DNA of 11,401 bases from Planctomycetota bacterium. Its GTDB lineage: Bacteria; Planctomycetota; UBA1135; GCA-002686595. The translations under genes were made by a program, and so were the position numbers. Positions 1-7,542 of the stretch are shown piece by piece. Numbering within the stretch: the first letter of the stretch is position 1; each line of letters opens with the position of its first letter. The notes under the pieces are model-generated. The model had not been told where the DNA came from and did no database searches. It was given only the letters and a program-made list of their open reading frames with translations. The stretch covers positions 1-11,401 of the forward strand of contig JADJNY010000014.1 of assembly GCA_016714045.1 (NCBI GenBank). Direction: 5' to 3'.

Positions 1-1308
1 CCACCCGGACGGCTCGCTCGACCGAACCACGTTCCGCAACGGGGCGCGAGAGATCTGCTCGTACGACGCGGTCGGTCACTTGGCCACGCTGCGCCATGAA
101 GGGACCGGCCAGCTGCTCATGCAGATCGACACGACGTACCTCGTCTCGGGCATGCCGTCTACCGTCGTCGAGTCGACCACGACCGGTTTGCTCGCGACCA
201 CGACGTACACGTACGGCGTCCGCGGACGGCTGGTGCGCGAGACGCGCACCGGCGCTAGCGCGTACGATCGCGGCTACGTACGACCAAGGCGACAATCGCC
301 TGACGAAGACGGACTACGCCGCGGGCCGGATCGCGTCGACGTACGTATGACGTTCACGATCCCGCGTACGCGAGCATCAGCCGCGCCAATCGTCTCGTCA
401 AGTCAGTCGCGACTGGTGGCGGAGCGCCCACGGAAACGACGTGGTACCGCTACGAGATCGCCGACTACGGCAACGTCAGCTCGATCGTGACCAAGTCCGA
501 CGCTGCGGCACGTTACTACGCCACGCGCATCGTCTACAACGATACGGGCGTTCCCTGGATGCTGCTCGAGGAGAACTACACACTTGTCGACGGCCAGCCG
601 GCCGACGTTGTGCGAACGCGTGCGCTCGAGTTGCGCAATCGAGGCGCAGAACGGTACCTCTTCCGATTGCGCGATCCCGAGACGCTCGCCGTCACCGCAA
701 CACCGGAATGGCGAGACGCGTACGAGATGGAGTACTCGGCGTCGGCCTCTGGGACGAGCAAGCTTCGGTACCGATCGACCGGTGACGGCGAGGAGCGCCC
801 GAACGGGACCGCCGCCTACGATCACCACGATGCGTTCGGCAACGTGCGATTCACCACGAATCAGGCAGGTGCCGTGAGCTCGTACGCCGTCTACACGGCC
901 TTCGGCGAACTGGTGACGGGAACGGCGCGACGCTTCGGTTTCTGCGGATCGAACGCGACCGTCGAACTGCTCTTCCCAGCTCAGCCGTTCGGGAGCGGAC
1001 TGATCGCGATGGGGCATCGATTGTACGACCCGTCGATCGGGCGTTTCCTACAAGTCGACCCGAGCGGCCTCGCGGGCGGCCTCAACCTCTTCGTCTACGC
1101 GGGGGGACGTGTTCCGTACATGAGCGACCTCACCCCGGACTTGATGCCCGGTCCAGTTTCGCCAACCCGCCTACAACGACGGCGGCGGCGGACGCCAGCT
1201 CAGGGCCGCTCAGAACTCGAAGAACAGGACCCGGAACGAATCAAGAACGCACGGGCGAACCGCGACGCGAAGATGAAGAAGCTCCGTGAAGTACGACGCG
1301 TTCCTTGA
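1..1308 (+). pseudogene. RHS/YD-repeat protein, C-terminal part, two frameshifts
   Basis: This is the 3' end of an RHS-repeat gene entering from the left edge. RHS proteins build large beta-cage shells, usually secreted or surface-exposed, which often carry a variable C-terminal toxin. Coding sense runs through three frames. Frame 2 (2 to about 277) gives ICSYDAVGHLATLRHEG and TTTYTYGVRGRLVRET. Frame 3 (about 279-344) gives YDQGDNRLTKTDYAAGRI. Frame 1 (about 346-1308) gives YDVHDPAYASISRANRLVKS, then YDHHDAFGNVRFTTNQAG and YTAFGELV, and the family's terminal core signature GHRLYDPSIGRFLQVDPSGL near 1012-1071. The usual DPTGL cleavage-region motif is degenerate here (MSDLTPDLM, 1120-1146). Only about 55 residues follow it, an Arg/Lys/Glu-rich tail that I cannot assign to a toxin family. 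Both frame changes are +1, at 278 and 345. Gene identity is firm. Whether it is a true pseudogene or carries read errors is open. Confidence 0.85.
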
Positions 1309-1558
1309 GGAGGAAGCGACGCGCGCCCGGCACGGTGTTTGCCAATCTCTCCCGTCCGCCGCCGAGTTGGAAGCGGCGCGAGCAGTTCCCGAGGAGCCGT
1401 ACAAGAAGATGATCGGGATGCCAAAGCGCGGGACGGGTGAGTTGCCGACGCCCGCGTTCATCGATGTTGCCGAGGGGGTCGGCCAATTGTGTCGAGGAGC
1501 GCAGCATCCGCCTCCGCCGCCTCGTAACGGCGCCATCATCGGGCCGCGGGGCCGGTGA
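1286..1558 (+). CDS. small unrecognised ORF downstream of the RHS gene
   Basis: A 90-residue frame that overlaps the end of the RHS reading frame by 23 bases. An in-frame stop at 1274-1276 limits it on the left, so the only start I see is GTG at 1286, with a weak purine run (GAAGAAG) before it. The product has an acidic beginning (KYDAFLEEEATRAR), a mixed middle (EPYKKMIGMPKRGTGELPTP) and a Pro-rich end. I do not recognise a family. Its position directly after an RHS tip and before a strong stem-loop is where an immunity gene or a detached toxin tip would lie. Alternatively it is the continuation of the RHS protein after a third +1 frameshift near 1283, the same direction as the two upstream shifts. 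Either reading explains why the hairpin follows its stop. It may also be chance, because long open frames are common at this GC content. Confidence 0.35.
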   Translation: MKYDAFLEEEATRARHGVCQSLPSAAELEAARAVPEEPYKKMIGMPKRGTGELPTPAFIDVAEGVGQLCRGAQHPPPPPRNGAIIGPRGR

Positions 1559-1567
1559 ACCGCTCTG

Positions 1568-1600
1568 GACACCCGGCGTGCCGCGCGCACGCCGGGTGTC
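1568..1600 (+). terminator. 14-bp perfect stem-loop, probable terminator
   Basis: A perfect inverted repeat: left arm GACACCCGGCGTGC (1568-1581), loop CGCGC, right arm GCACGCCGGGTGTC (1587-1600), followed by TTGCACTCTTCT. It begins 9 bases after the stop codon at 1556-1558. The stem is strong and the downstream T content modest, so it is a probable intrinsic terminator for the RHS transcript. Being symmetrical, it could also work on the other strand, but no minus-strand gene ends beside it. Confidence 0.7.
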
Positions 1601-2104
1601 TTGCACTCTTCTGCCAAGTCGAGGTCAGAGCGGGGTCGCTCCGTGATTGCACACCGGCATCTCTTCGTGGTTCGTCCGACGCAGTCATATTCACACCCCA
1701 CCGCGTCGACCGCGTGAACGACGGCGAGGGTGACGAGATCACGCCGCGCGCCGCCGTCGACGTCACGGCCTCCCGCAGGAGTACCTCGTGTCGGTGCACC
1801 AGTTTGCTCACTACCTCGGTGTGCTCTTCCGGCAGAGCGCCGTTGGATTCGACACGACGCCCGGGGATAGGACATCCAAAGCGGATGACCCTGGGCTCAA
1901 GCTACCCCCGGCGCTCCAGAACGGCCACCCGGATCGGCGTGGAAGGGTCGCCGACGTGCCCGGGGGGAGAGGATGCCGCCCTTGGCTCGGATCCACGAGC
2001 ACTCGCGGCGGCCTTTCGGCGGTTCTCCACAGGGTCGGGGCAAAGGCCTCCCCCACCCGCACCCCTGAAGGAGCGGGCTCGGAGACGCGAGCGAAGGTCG
2101 CGCG
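1601..2104. other. gap without a convincing gene; probable 3' flank of the IS91 element
   Basis: Several long frames cross this stretch on both strands, but they are Arg/Pro/Ser-rich, show no family signature, and one runs through the terminator hairpin, so I treat them as GC-driven noise. The part nearest 2104 lies downstream of the transposase stop, where IS91-type elements carry their origin end (oriIS). A short symmetrical motif, GGATAGGACATCC (GGAT...ATCC arms), lies at about 1865-1877. I cannot define the element boundary from the sequence alone. Confidence 0.4.
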
Positions 2105-2366
2105 CTACCAGGCGAGCTCGGGCTCGGGTGGAGCCCGGGCCGGCGCGAGCGCTGGAGGCTCGGTCGAGAGGCCCAGGTGCTCGAGGATCTTGCGCACCAC
2201 CAACCCCTCGGTGAGCAGCGCGATCAGCTTGCGCGGCCCGCCGCAATGCGGGCAGACCAACATGTCCATTGCGAACACCCGCTTCATCAGCTCCGCCCAA
2301 CTCGTGCGGGTCGGCCGCTGGGCCGGGGCCGTGAGCGCTGTACCAGGTGTCCCTGACGCAGGGTCG

Positions 2367-2420
2367 GGCTCGGGGCTCGGCGAAGAACTCGCCGGCTCAG
2401 GGCTCGGCGAACTCTTCACC
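2367..2420 (-). repeat. two imperfect 27-bp tandem units in the transposase linker
   Basis: Units at 2367-2393 and 2394-2420 share their first 18 bases with one mismatch, then diverge. On the minus strand they encode two SPSPEP blocks. The repeat sits between the YHGILAP region and the C-terminal zinc motif, so it probably lengthens a flexible linker without disturbing a folded domain. It keeps the reading frame. Confidence 0.75.
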
Positions 2421-2492
2421 CTCGGCCGGGGCACCACGAGGTCGCGCCACTCGGCCGCGGGCGCCAGGATTCCGTGATACGTCAAAAGGTGC

Positions 2493-2508
2493 GCGCGAGG
2501 GCGCGAGG
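2493..2508. repeat. 8-bp tandem duplication (GCGCGAGG x2) that breaks the transposase
   Basis: The unit GCGCGAGG occurs twice, head to tail, at 2493-2500 and 2501-2508. On the coding (minus) strand this inserts 8 bases within the codons for VPRPRA, shifting the frame so that translation stops at 2482-2484. With one unit removed, the two halves join in frame with no lost or extra residue relative to the family pattern. This marks the duplication as the single causative lesion. Confidence 0.85.
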
Positions 2509-3636
2509 GCGCGGCACCAGCGCCGCGAGACGTGACAGGAAGTCGAGCGGCTCGAAAGCGATCGCCGACGTGCCGTCGCGCCAGTGCCGGCGCAGCGCGT
2601 AGATCACGCGGCCGTCGGGCGCGAGCGAGAGACGATCCACCTTGATCGGGGGACGGGCGATGTACCTGCACAGACGCTCCAGCCCTTCACGGTCGCTGGC
2701 TTCGATCCGCACCTTGGCGTGCAGCGAGAACCGCTCGAGGTCGCAGCACAGCTCGCCCGGAATGAAGAGCGGGCGATCACCACCGTGACGCCGGCCGATC
2801 CGCTCGACCGCGGCCCCACGCTGCGCTCCGAGCGCCACGCGGCCCTGGACTGAAGCCGCGCAGAGCTCTGCGAACAGGGGCTCGTCGGCCTCGGCCTCGG
2901 ACGACTCCTCCTGCTCGTCGCGCGGCAGACGGCCCACACGGCGCAGGTAGCGCAGGATGCGGCGGTGGACGATGGTCGTGACCGCGACGACGTCCTGGTC
3001 CGTCAGCGGTTGAGCTTCGTGGAAGGCCGGTGGCGCGAGCGGCTTCTGGCTCGTGAACACGCCGTCGAGCAGCAGCGCGTGGAAGTGCAGGTTCAAGTTC
3101 AACGCGCCACCGAAGCGCTGCGCGAGCACGACGGCGCCCGATCGGCCACCGGCGATGCCCGCGCTCGCGGCACGCTCGCGCAACCAAGCGAGCAGCGTGC
3201 GCACGAAGATGCGGCGGACCGCCGCACAGAGTTTTGCGTCGTAGGCCAGCAGGTAGCGGATTCGAAAAGGGAGCGAGAGCACCCACTGGCGGATCGGGAC
3301 GTGCGGCAGCACGTCGTCGCACAGGTGCGCGGCGGTGTCGGCCATGCGCCGACCGCAACACGATGGGCAGAAGCCGCGGCCCTTGCACGCGAAGGCGACC
3401 AGCTCGTCCTTGCCGCAGCTCGAGCAGTGCACGCGCGCGAAGCCGAAGGCCAGGATGCCGCAGTCGAGGTAGCGGCGCAGCTCGCGCCGGACGAAGCGCG
3501 GGAGCCCGGCGCCGCTCTCCTCCTCCGTGCGCGCGAGGAAGGTCGCGAGATGCTCGCGCAGGACGCCGTACAAGACGCTTCGCTCGGGCTCGCGGCGTTG
3601 CCGCGTGCGGCCCATCCCTCGCTCCCCGGCTGCCAT

Positions 3637-4107
3637 CCCAGGGCACAGACCGCGCGAGAGCGCGATCGGTTGCAGGGCAATCGGCGGAGCGCGCGCTGAA
3701 CGAGTTTCGCCGGGTCTTGGATCGCCGAATCCACTCCCTCGAAAGCGGTTGTCTTCTCGACGACCACGGCCGATCGCGACTCGGTGGGGACTGGGTCAGA
3801 CGATGCTCCTGTCCGCGCGCCATCGCCGGTGTTCCGGGCAGCGTGGCCGGAGGGATCGCCGACCCTCGAGAGACCCCGAATTCCCCGCTTTCGGATGCGA
3901 GCACGAATCGCGCACTTTCTCGGCGCCACGGGAGCGCGCGCCGCGAGCAGGAGTCACGCGGCACACCGACGGAGTGCGTTTGCGTTCGGAAGCTGCGCGG
4001 GCGGCGGGGGGCTTAGGTGGCCAGAGAAGTGCGCGATGGCGCTGCGTGTAGAGAGGACCGCGAGCGACCCAGGGTCGGCCGGAGAAACGCGCGCGTGCTC
4101 GCGCGGA
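3637..4107. other. gap without a convincing gene; upstream flank of the IS91 element
   Basis: Open frames on both strands cross this gap, but they are extensions or shadows of neighbouring genes with Arg/Ser/Pro-rich content and no recognisable motif. The half nearest 3636 should hold the transposase promoter and the element's terminus end. The half nearest 4107 holds the downstream hairpin of the radical SAM gene. I see no tRNA or other structured RNA. Confidence 0.5.
4083..4105 (-). terminator. short GC stem-loop with T run after the radical SAM gene
   Basis: Read on the minus strand, two bases after the stop codon there is a 6-bp CGCGCG stem (4105-4100 with 4095-4090), an AGCA loop, then CG and TTTCT. 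The stem is short and lies in GC-alternating sequence that can fold in several registers, so this is a plausible but weak intrinsic terminator. Confidence 0.4.
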
Positions 4108-5796
4108 TCAGCAGACCTCGGCGGCCGCGGCGGCGAGCGCGGCTTCGCGCAGCTCGCCCGGTGCAACGGCCGGTTTCGCGGCGGCGGTGTACCACTCGAT
4201 GCCGGACTCTTCGGCGAGGTAGTAGTCCGACCGCACGCCCATGAACTTGTTGTAGCGGATCGCGTAGTGGAGCTCGCCCGCCTGGGTGCACGCGCTCGCG
4301 AGCTCGCGGTCGACGTCCTTCACGCGCGGCTTGAAGGCCTCCCACTCGTCGCGCGTCATCCGCAGCACGTCGGCGACGAGCGCGTGGTAGCGCTTCGACG
4401 CGGGCGACTCGTGGAAGCGCTCCATCCGGCTGTTCACGAACCACGGCATCACCGTGCCGAGCTTGTCGATGAACAGGTTCTCCTCCGCGCCGAAGTCGAG
4501 CGCGCTCCCGTCGGTGAACGTCGTGAAGTCCGTCGCCGGGTCGTGCTTCAGGTAGCCGCCCTCGATCGTCATGCGGTAGCTGTCCGTCCCGGGGAACGGG
4601 AAGAACCACGACGTGCGGAAACGGCCGATGCGCGACTGCGCCAGGATGTCGACCGTCTCCCACCGCTCCGCGTGCGTCTCCGTCGGCAGGCCGATCATCA
4701 GGAAGCCCGAGCTGTGCAGGCGGTGTTTCTCGGCGCCCGCGACGGTCTCGAGGATGTCTTTCTGCGTCATGTGACGCTTGAGCACGTCGCGCCGCACGCG
4801 CAGCGAGCCCGACTCGATCCCGAGCTTCAGGATGCGGCAGCCCGCGCGCGCCAAGGCCTCCGCGACGCGTTCGTCGAGCTGCTTCACGTGGGAGTTCACG
4901 ACCCACGGCACGCCGATCCCCGCCTCGATGTACTTCTCGCAGAACTCGAGCGCGTGCGGCACGTTCTGCGTGAAGAGGTCGTCGTCGAGGATGAACGTCC
5001 CGATGTTCTCGTACCGCGCGAGGACGTTCCGGATCTCCGCGATCATCTTGTCCGCCGGCCGGAAGCGGAAGAACCCGATGTTCTTCACGTTGCGGCCCAA
5101 CTCCTCTTTGTAGCGGTCGACGATCTTGTGGTTCAGGCAGTACGTGCAGCGGTACGGACACCCGCGCGACGTCATCAGGCCGAACCAGCCCATCTTCTGG
5201 TCCGTGATGCGCTGCGTGTCGAAGAGCTCGTAATCGGGTTCGGGCAAGTTCGCGAAGTCCGGGAACTCCCCCACCGGGTTGTGCACCCAGTGTTCCTCCG
5301 CGTGCGAGCCGCGCGTCGCGTTCGCCGGACGCGCGCCCTGCTTCCACGACACGAAGTTGCGCACCGAGTCCGGCGTCTCGCCGCGCTCGAGGCGCGTCAC
5401 GAGCTCGAGCAGCGCGTCCTCGCACTCCCCCACGCCGACGTGGTCCCACGCGCCGTCCTTCATCACGTCGAGCGGCACCATCGTCGGGTGGATGCCGCCG
5501 ACGACGAGCTGCGGGAGCTCGACCTGCTCCACTCGCGCGCGCTCGCGCAGCCACTCCGCGAGTTCGAGGCCCGCCGCGTACTGCTGCGTCAGGCACGAGA
5601 AGCCGATCACGCCCGGCCCCCACTCGCGCACGAGCTGCCACAGCTCGTCCTTCGTCGGCACGGGCGGCAGGTTCTCGTTCAGGTTGACGAGCCGCGTCGC
5701 GTGGCCGTGCTCCTTCAAGCGCGACGACAAGGACGCGAGCCCGTGGTTGAACCCCATCTGCGTGTAGAGGTTCGGGTAGACGAAGAGGACGCGCAT
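4108..5796 (-). CDS. B12-binding-domain radical SAM protein
   Basis: A 562-residue enzyme. Residues 1-135 look like the cobalamin-binding Rossmann-type domain of B12-dependent radical SAM proteins: MRVLFVYPNL at the start, GGIHPTMVP at 100-108 and GVGECEDALLELV at 121-133. The classical D-x-H-x-x-G histidine motif is absent, which is common in this subgroup. The radical SAM barrel follows with SRGCPYRCTYC, so the 4Fe-4S ligands are Cys213, Cys217 and Cys220. Also present are FILDDDLFTQN (268-278), KLGIESGSLR (324-333) and FLMIGLPTET (365-374). About 150 further residues form a mainly helical, aromatic-rich tail that I cannot assign. Such enzymes methylate or rearrange unactivated carbons in lipids, cofactors and natural products. 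The substrate is not indicated here, since no biosynthetic partner is adjacent. The ATG is supported by the family-typical N-terminus; an AGGGTGG lies 9 bases before it. The gene lies 90 bases after the kinase gene on the same strand. Confidence 0.9.
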   Translation of the reverse strand: MRVLFVYPNLYTQMGFNHGLASLSSRLKEHGHATRLVNLNENLPPVPTKDELWQLVREWGPGVIGFSCLTQQYAAGLELAEWLRERARVEQVELPQLVVGGIHPTMVPLDVMKDGAWDHVGVGECEDALLELVTRLERGETPDSVRNFVSWKQGARPANATRGSHAEEHWVHNPVGEFPDFANLPEPDYELFDTQRITDQKMGWFGLMTSRGCPYRCTYCLNHKIVDRYKEELGRNVKNIGFFRFRPADKMIAEIRNVLARYENIGTFILDDDLFTQNVPHALEFCEKYIEAGIGVPWVVNSHVKQLDERVAEALARAGCRILKLGIESGSLRVRRDVLKRHMTQKDILETVAGAEKHRLHSSGFLMIGLPTETHAERWETVDILAQSRIGRFRTSWFFPFPGTDSYRMTIEGGYLKHDPATDFTTFTDGSALDFGAEENLFIDKLGTVMPWFVNSRMERFHESPASKRYHALVADVLRMTRDEWEAFKPRVKDVDRELASACTQAGELHYAIRYNKFMGVRSDYYLAEESGIEWYTAAAKPAVAPGELREAALAAAAAEVC

Positions 5797-5861
5797 GGCG
5801 GCGCGCCACCCTAGCCTCGTTCGCGGGAGTTCGCGAGATCCCGGCGAACCCCTCCGCGCTC

Positions 5862-5882
5862 GGACGCGCCCGCAGGGCGTCC
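5862..5882 (-). terminator. bulged stem-loop just after the kinase gene
   Basis: On the plus strand GGACGCGCCC and GGGCGTCC pair around a GCA loop: 8 base pairs with a two-base bulge. On the minus strand it begins 4 bases after the kinase stop codon, but no T run follows. It could attenuate transcription between the kinase and radical SAM genes, or be incidental. Confidence 0.3.
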
Positions 5883-5886
5883 TGGG

Positions 5887-7542
5887 TCACGAATCGCAGC
5901 GCCAGCGAATCACACGCACCTGCGCGCGGGCGTCGGGCCGGCGCGCGAGCTCCTCGGCGATCTCCGCGAGACGACCCGGTATGGAGGCTTCCGGGACCTT
6001 CCAGTCGCCCTGCAAGAACTCCGTTCCCCCGATCCCGCGCAAGACGCTCTCGCGATCCCTTGGCAGGAGCGGGCCCCCGGCGGCCTCCACCGAGAGATCG
6101 GAAGGCGCCGGCGTGCGACGCCGCAACTCCTCGAGCTCTTCGATCGGCTCACTCGCGCGCACGACGAGCAGCGTTTCGTCGCCGCCGGCCGACGTCACGA
6201 CCCACGCCGCGTCGCTGCCCCCGCGCGCGCCGGGGAGGACGTGCGTCGTCCCCGCTGCGAGCGGGTTCTGCGGGACGAATCCGGCCAGCGGGAACAGCGC
6301 GAAGAACGCGCCGCGCGCGTCCTCGTCGAACACGTAGACGTGGGATGTCACGTCGCACTGGAACTCGAGCCGCAGCGCATCCCCGACGTTCACGCGCGCC
6401 CCCGTGCCGAGTTCGATCACCTGGCCGCCGCGTCGCGTCAAGAGCCGGCACGACCACGCGTCGTTCTCGGGTGGACGACCGCGCGCAAAGAACGTGGCGA
6501 CGATTCCAAGTCCCGCCGCGAGCGCGACGCCGACGATCCAACGCCGAGTCGCGCGCGAACGAACGGGCGGCACGGCGGGCACGAGCCATGCGCGCAGCGC
6601 ACGCTCCATCTCCCCCGCCGACGCGAACCGGTCCCCGGGCTCCACGGCCAGCGCGTGCTCCACGACCGCGGCCAAGCCGACGGGCACGTCAGGCCGTCGA
6701 TCGAGCAAGGGAACGTGCGCACCGCGGAGCACGCGCTCGCGCAACTCCGCGTAGGAGGCGCCCTCGAACGGACGGGCTGCGCTGACCAGCCAGTAGAGCA
6801 CGACCCCCAGCGCGAACAGGTCGGCAGGCGGCCCGATCGGACCGGTCCCGCGGAATTGCTCGGGCGCCATGAAGAGCGGCGTGCCGCCGGACGGATGCAC
6901 GCGCGCCTCTTCCGTCGAGTTCGCCACGCGCGCCACCCCTAAGTCGAGCACGACGATCCGTCCGCCGCGCTCGCGGAGGACGTTCTCGGGTTTCAGGTCG
7001 CAGTGGACGAGCCCCGCCGCGTGGATCGCCGCAAGCGCGCGACACAGCTCGATGCCCACGCGCGCGGCCTCCACGGGATCGAGCGGACCGTCGTCGCGGA
7101 TCCACTCCTCCAGCGTCCGGCCCTCGACGAGTTCGAGCTGGATCCGAAGGGCTCCATCCAGCTCCTCCACCGCATGGATCCGCACGACGTTCGGGTGCTC
7201 GACGCGCGCGAGCTTGCGGGCCTCGGAAAGGAAGCGCTCGCGTTGGGCGCTGGAGGCGAACGCTCCCTGGGCGAGCGTCTTGACGGCGATCTTCCGCTCG
7301 AGCACGGGGTCGATCGCGCTGTGGACGCGTCCCGACGCACCGGCCCCCAGCAGGTCGTCGTCGAGAGCTTCGGCCGCTGCTCCCGCACCGCCGCGCCAGC
7401 GCAAGAAGGCCAGCACACGCAGCGCGCGTTGTTCCTCCGGATCGCACTCGGCCCGCGCGCGTTGGACGACGTCGCCCGGCGCGGCGCCATCGGCGACCTC
7501 GCCCGCGAGCCGCTCGAGCGGATCAGGCTTCCGGTCGTCCAC
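5887..7542 (-). CDS. membrane Ser/Thr protein kinase with DUF4384-like C-terminal domain
   Basis: A 551-residue PknB-type (Hanks) kinase. Counting from GTG 7542: a Gly-rich loop GAGASGRV at about 66-73, catalytic Lys88 in IAVKTL, probable helix-C Glu107, catalytic loop HCDLKPEN at 180-187 (Asp182), metal-binding DLG at 200-202 instead of DFG, and APE at 226-228. One hydrophobic segment (WIVGVALAAGLGIVATFFA, about 334-352) anchors it, with the kinase domain inside the cell. Outside, residues about 379-440 resemble DUF4384, a fold often fused to such kinases (HVYVFDEDARGAFFALFPLAGF...NPLAAGTTHVLPG), followed by an unassigned tail. I chose GTG 7542 because AAGGAG lies 7 bases upstream; ATG 7569 has no comparable site and would lengthen the overlap with the sigma gene. 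The resulting 20-base overlap implies translational coupling. It probably phosphorylates the partner sigma factor or a shared target; that is inference. Confidence 0.92.
   Translation of the reverse strand: MDDRKPDPLERLAGEVADGAAPGDVVQRARAECDPEEQRALRVLAFLRWRGGAGAAAEALDDDLLGAGASGRVHSAIDPVLERKIAVKTLAQGAFASSAQRERFLSEARKLARVEHPNVVRIHAVEELDGALRIQLELVEGRTLEEWIRDDGPLDPVEAARVGIELCRALAAIHAAGLVHCDLKPENVLRERGGRIVVLDLGVARVANSTEEARVHPSGGTPLFMAPEQFRGTGPIGPPADLFALGVVLYWLVSAARPFEGASYAELRERVLRGAHVPLLDRRPDVPVGLAAVVEHALAVEPGDRFASAGEMERALRAWLVPAVPPVRSRATRRWIVGVALAAGLGIVATFFARGRPPENDAWSCRLLTRRGGQVIELGTGARVNVGDALRLEFQCDVTSHVYVFDEDARGAFFALFPLAGFVPQNPLAAGTTHVLPGARGGSDAAWVVTSAGGDETLLVVRASEPIEELEELRRRTPAPSDLSVEAAGGPLLPRDRESVLRGIGGTEFLQGDWKVPEASIPGRLAEIAEELARRPDARAQVRVIRWRCDS

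Larger units (their letters stand above)
2105..3615 (-). pseudogene. IS91-family transposase (HUH/Y2 type), split by an 8-bp duplication
   Basis: IS91 transposases nick single-stranded DNA with a catalytic Tyr and move elements by rolling-circle replication. Counting from ATG 3615, an N-terminal zinc-binding region has Cys at about 64, 67, 77, 83 and 86 (HCSSCGK...GRGFCPSC). The HUH motif follows at about 177-179 (LNLHFHALLLDGVF), then a candidate catalytic Tyr at about 318 (RLCRYIARPP). The first frame ends at 2482. The next frame continues at once with AHLLTYHGILAP, a Ser-Pro-Glu-rich linker, WAELMKRVFAMDMLVCPHCG and a terminal ILEHLGL segment, all usual for the family. Deleting one copy of the tandem repeat at 2493-2508 restores LVPRPRAHLLTYHGILAP, giving about 500 residues. 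I chose ATG 3615 because GGAG lies 6 bases before it and EPERSVLY follows closely, as in relatives; ATG 3636 is possible but lacks a ribosome site. Family call is firm. Confidence 0.9.
2105..3615 (-). mobile_element. IS91-family insertion sequence, minimum extent
   Basis: The element is delimited here only by its transposase gene. IS91-family elements lack terminal inverted repeats and make no target duplication, so the usual cues for the ends are absent. The termini must lie outside these coordinates, within 1601-2104 (origin side) and 3637-4107 (terminus side). With the transposase frame broken, the copy is probably no longer autonomous unless an intact copy elsewhere supplies the enzyme. 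Confidence 0.65.

Noticed and set aside
342..347. Programmed ribosomal frameshifting in the RHS gene
   Set aside because: There is no slippery heptamer, stimulatory hairpin or internal ribosome site at either break. A 2-base deletion in a common RHS codon motif explains both more simply.
1536..1811. 91-residue minus-strand frame in the 3' flank of the RHS gene
   Set aside because: It runs through the 14-bp terminator stem, has no plausible ribosome site or family resemblance, and is Arg/Ser-rich.
2105..3636. Two separate transposase genes instead of one broken gene
   Set aside because: The two frames are the N- and C-terminal parts of one family and join without loss when one 8-bp unit is removed.
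3784..5814. 676-residue plus-strand open frame
   Set aside because: It is antisense to the radical SAM gene, has no family motif and an extreme Arg/Val/His/Glu/Ala composition. The opposite strand has clear catalytic motifs.
4013..5890. 625-residue minus-strand frame overlapping the radical SAM gene
   Set aside because: Its composition is Arg/Ala/Gly-rich noise. The alternative frame carries the Cys motif and all radical SAM signatures.
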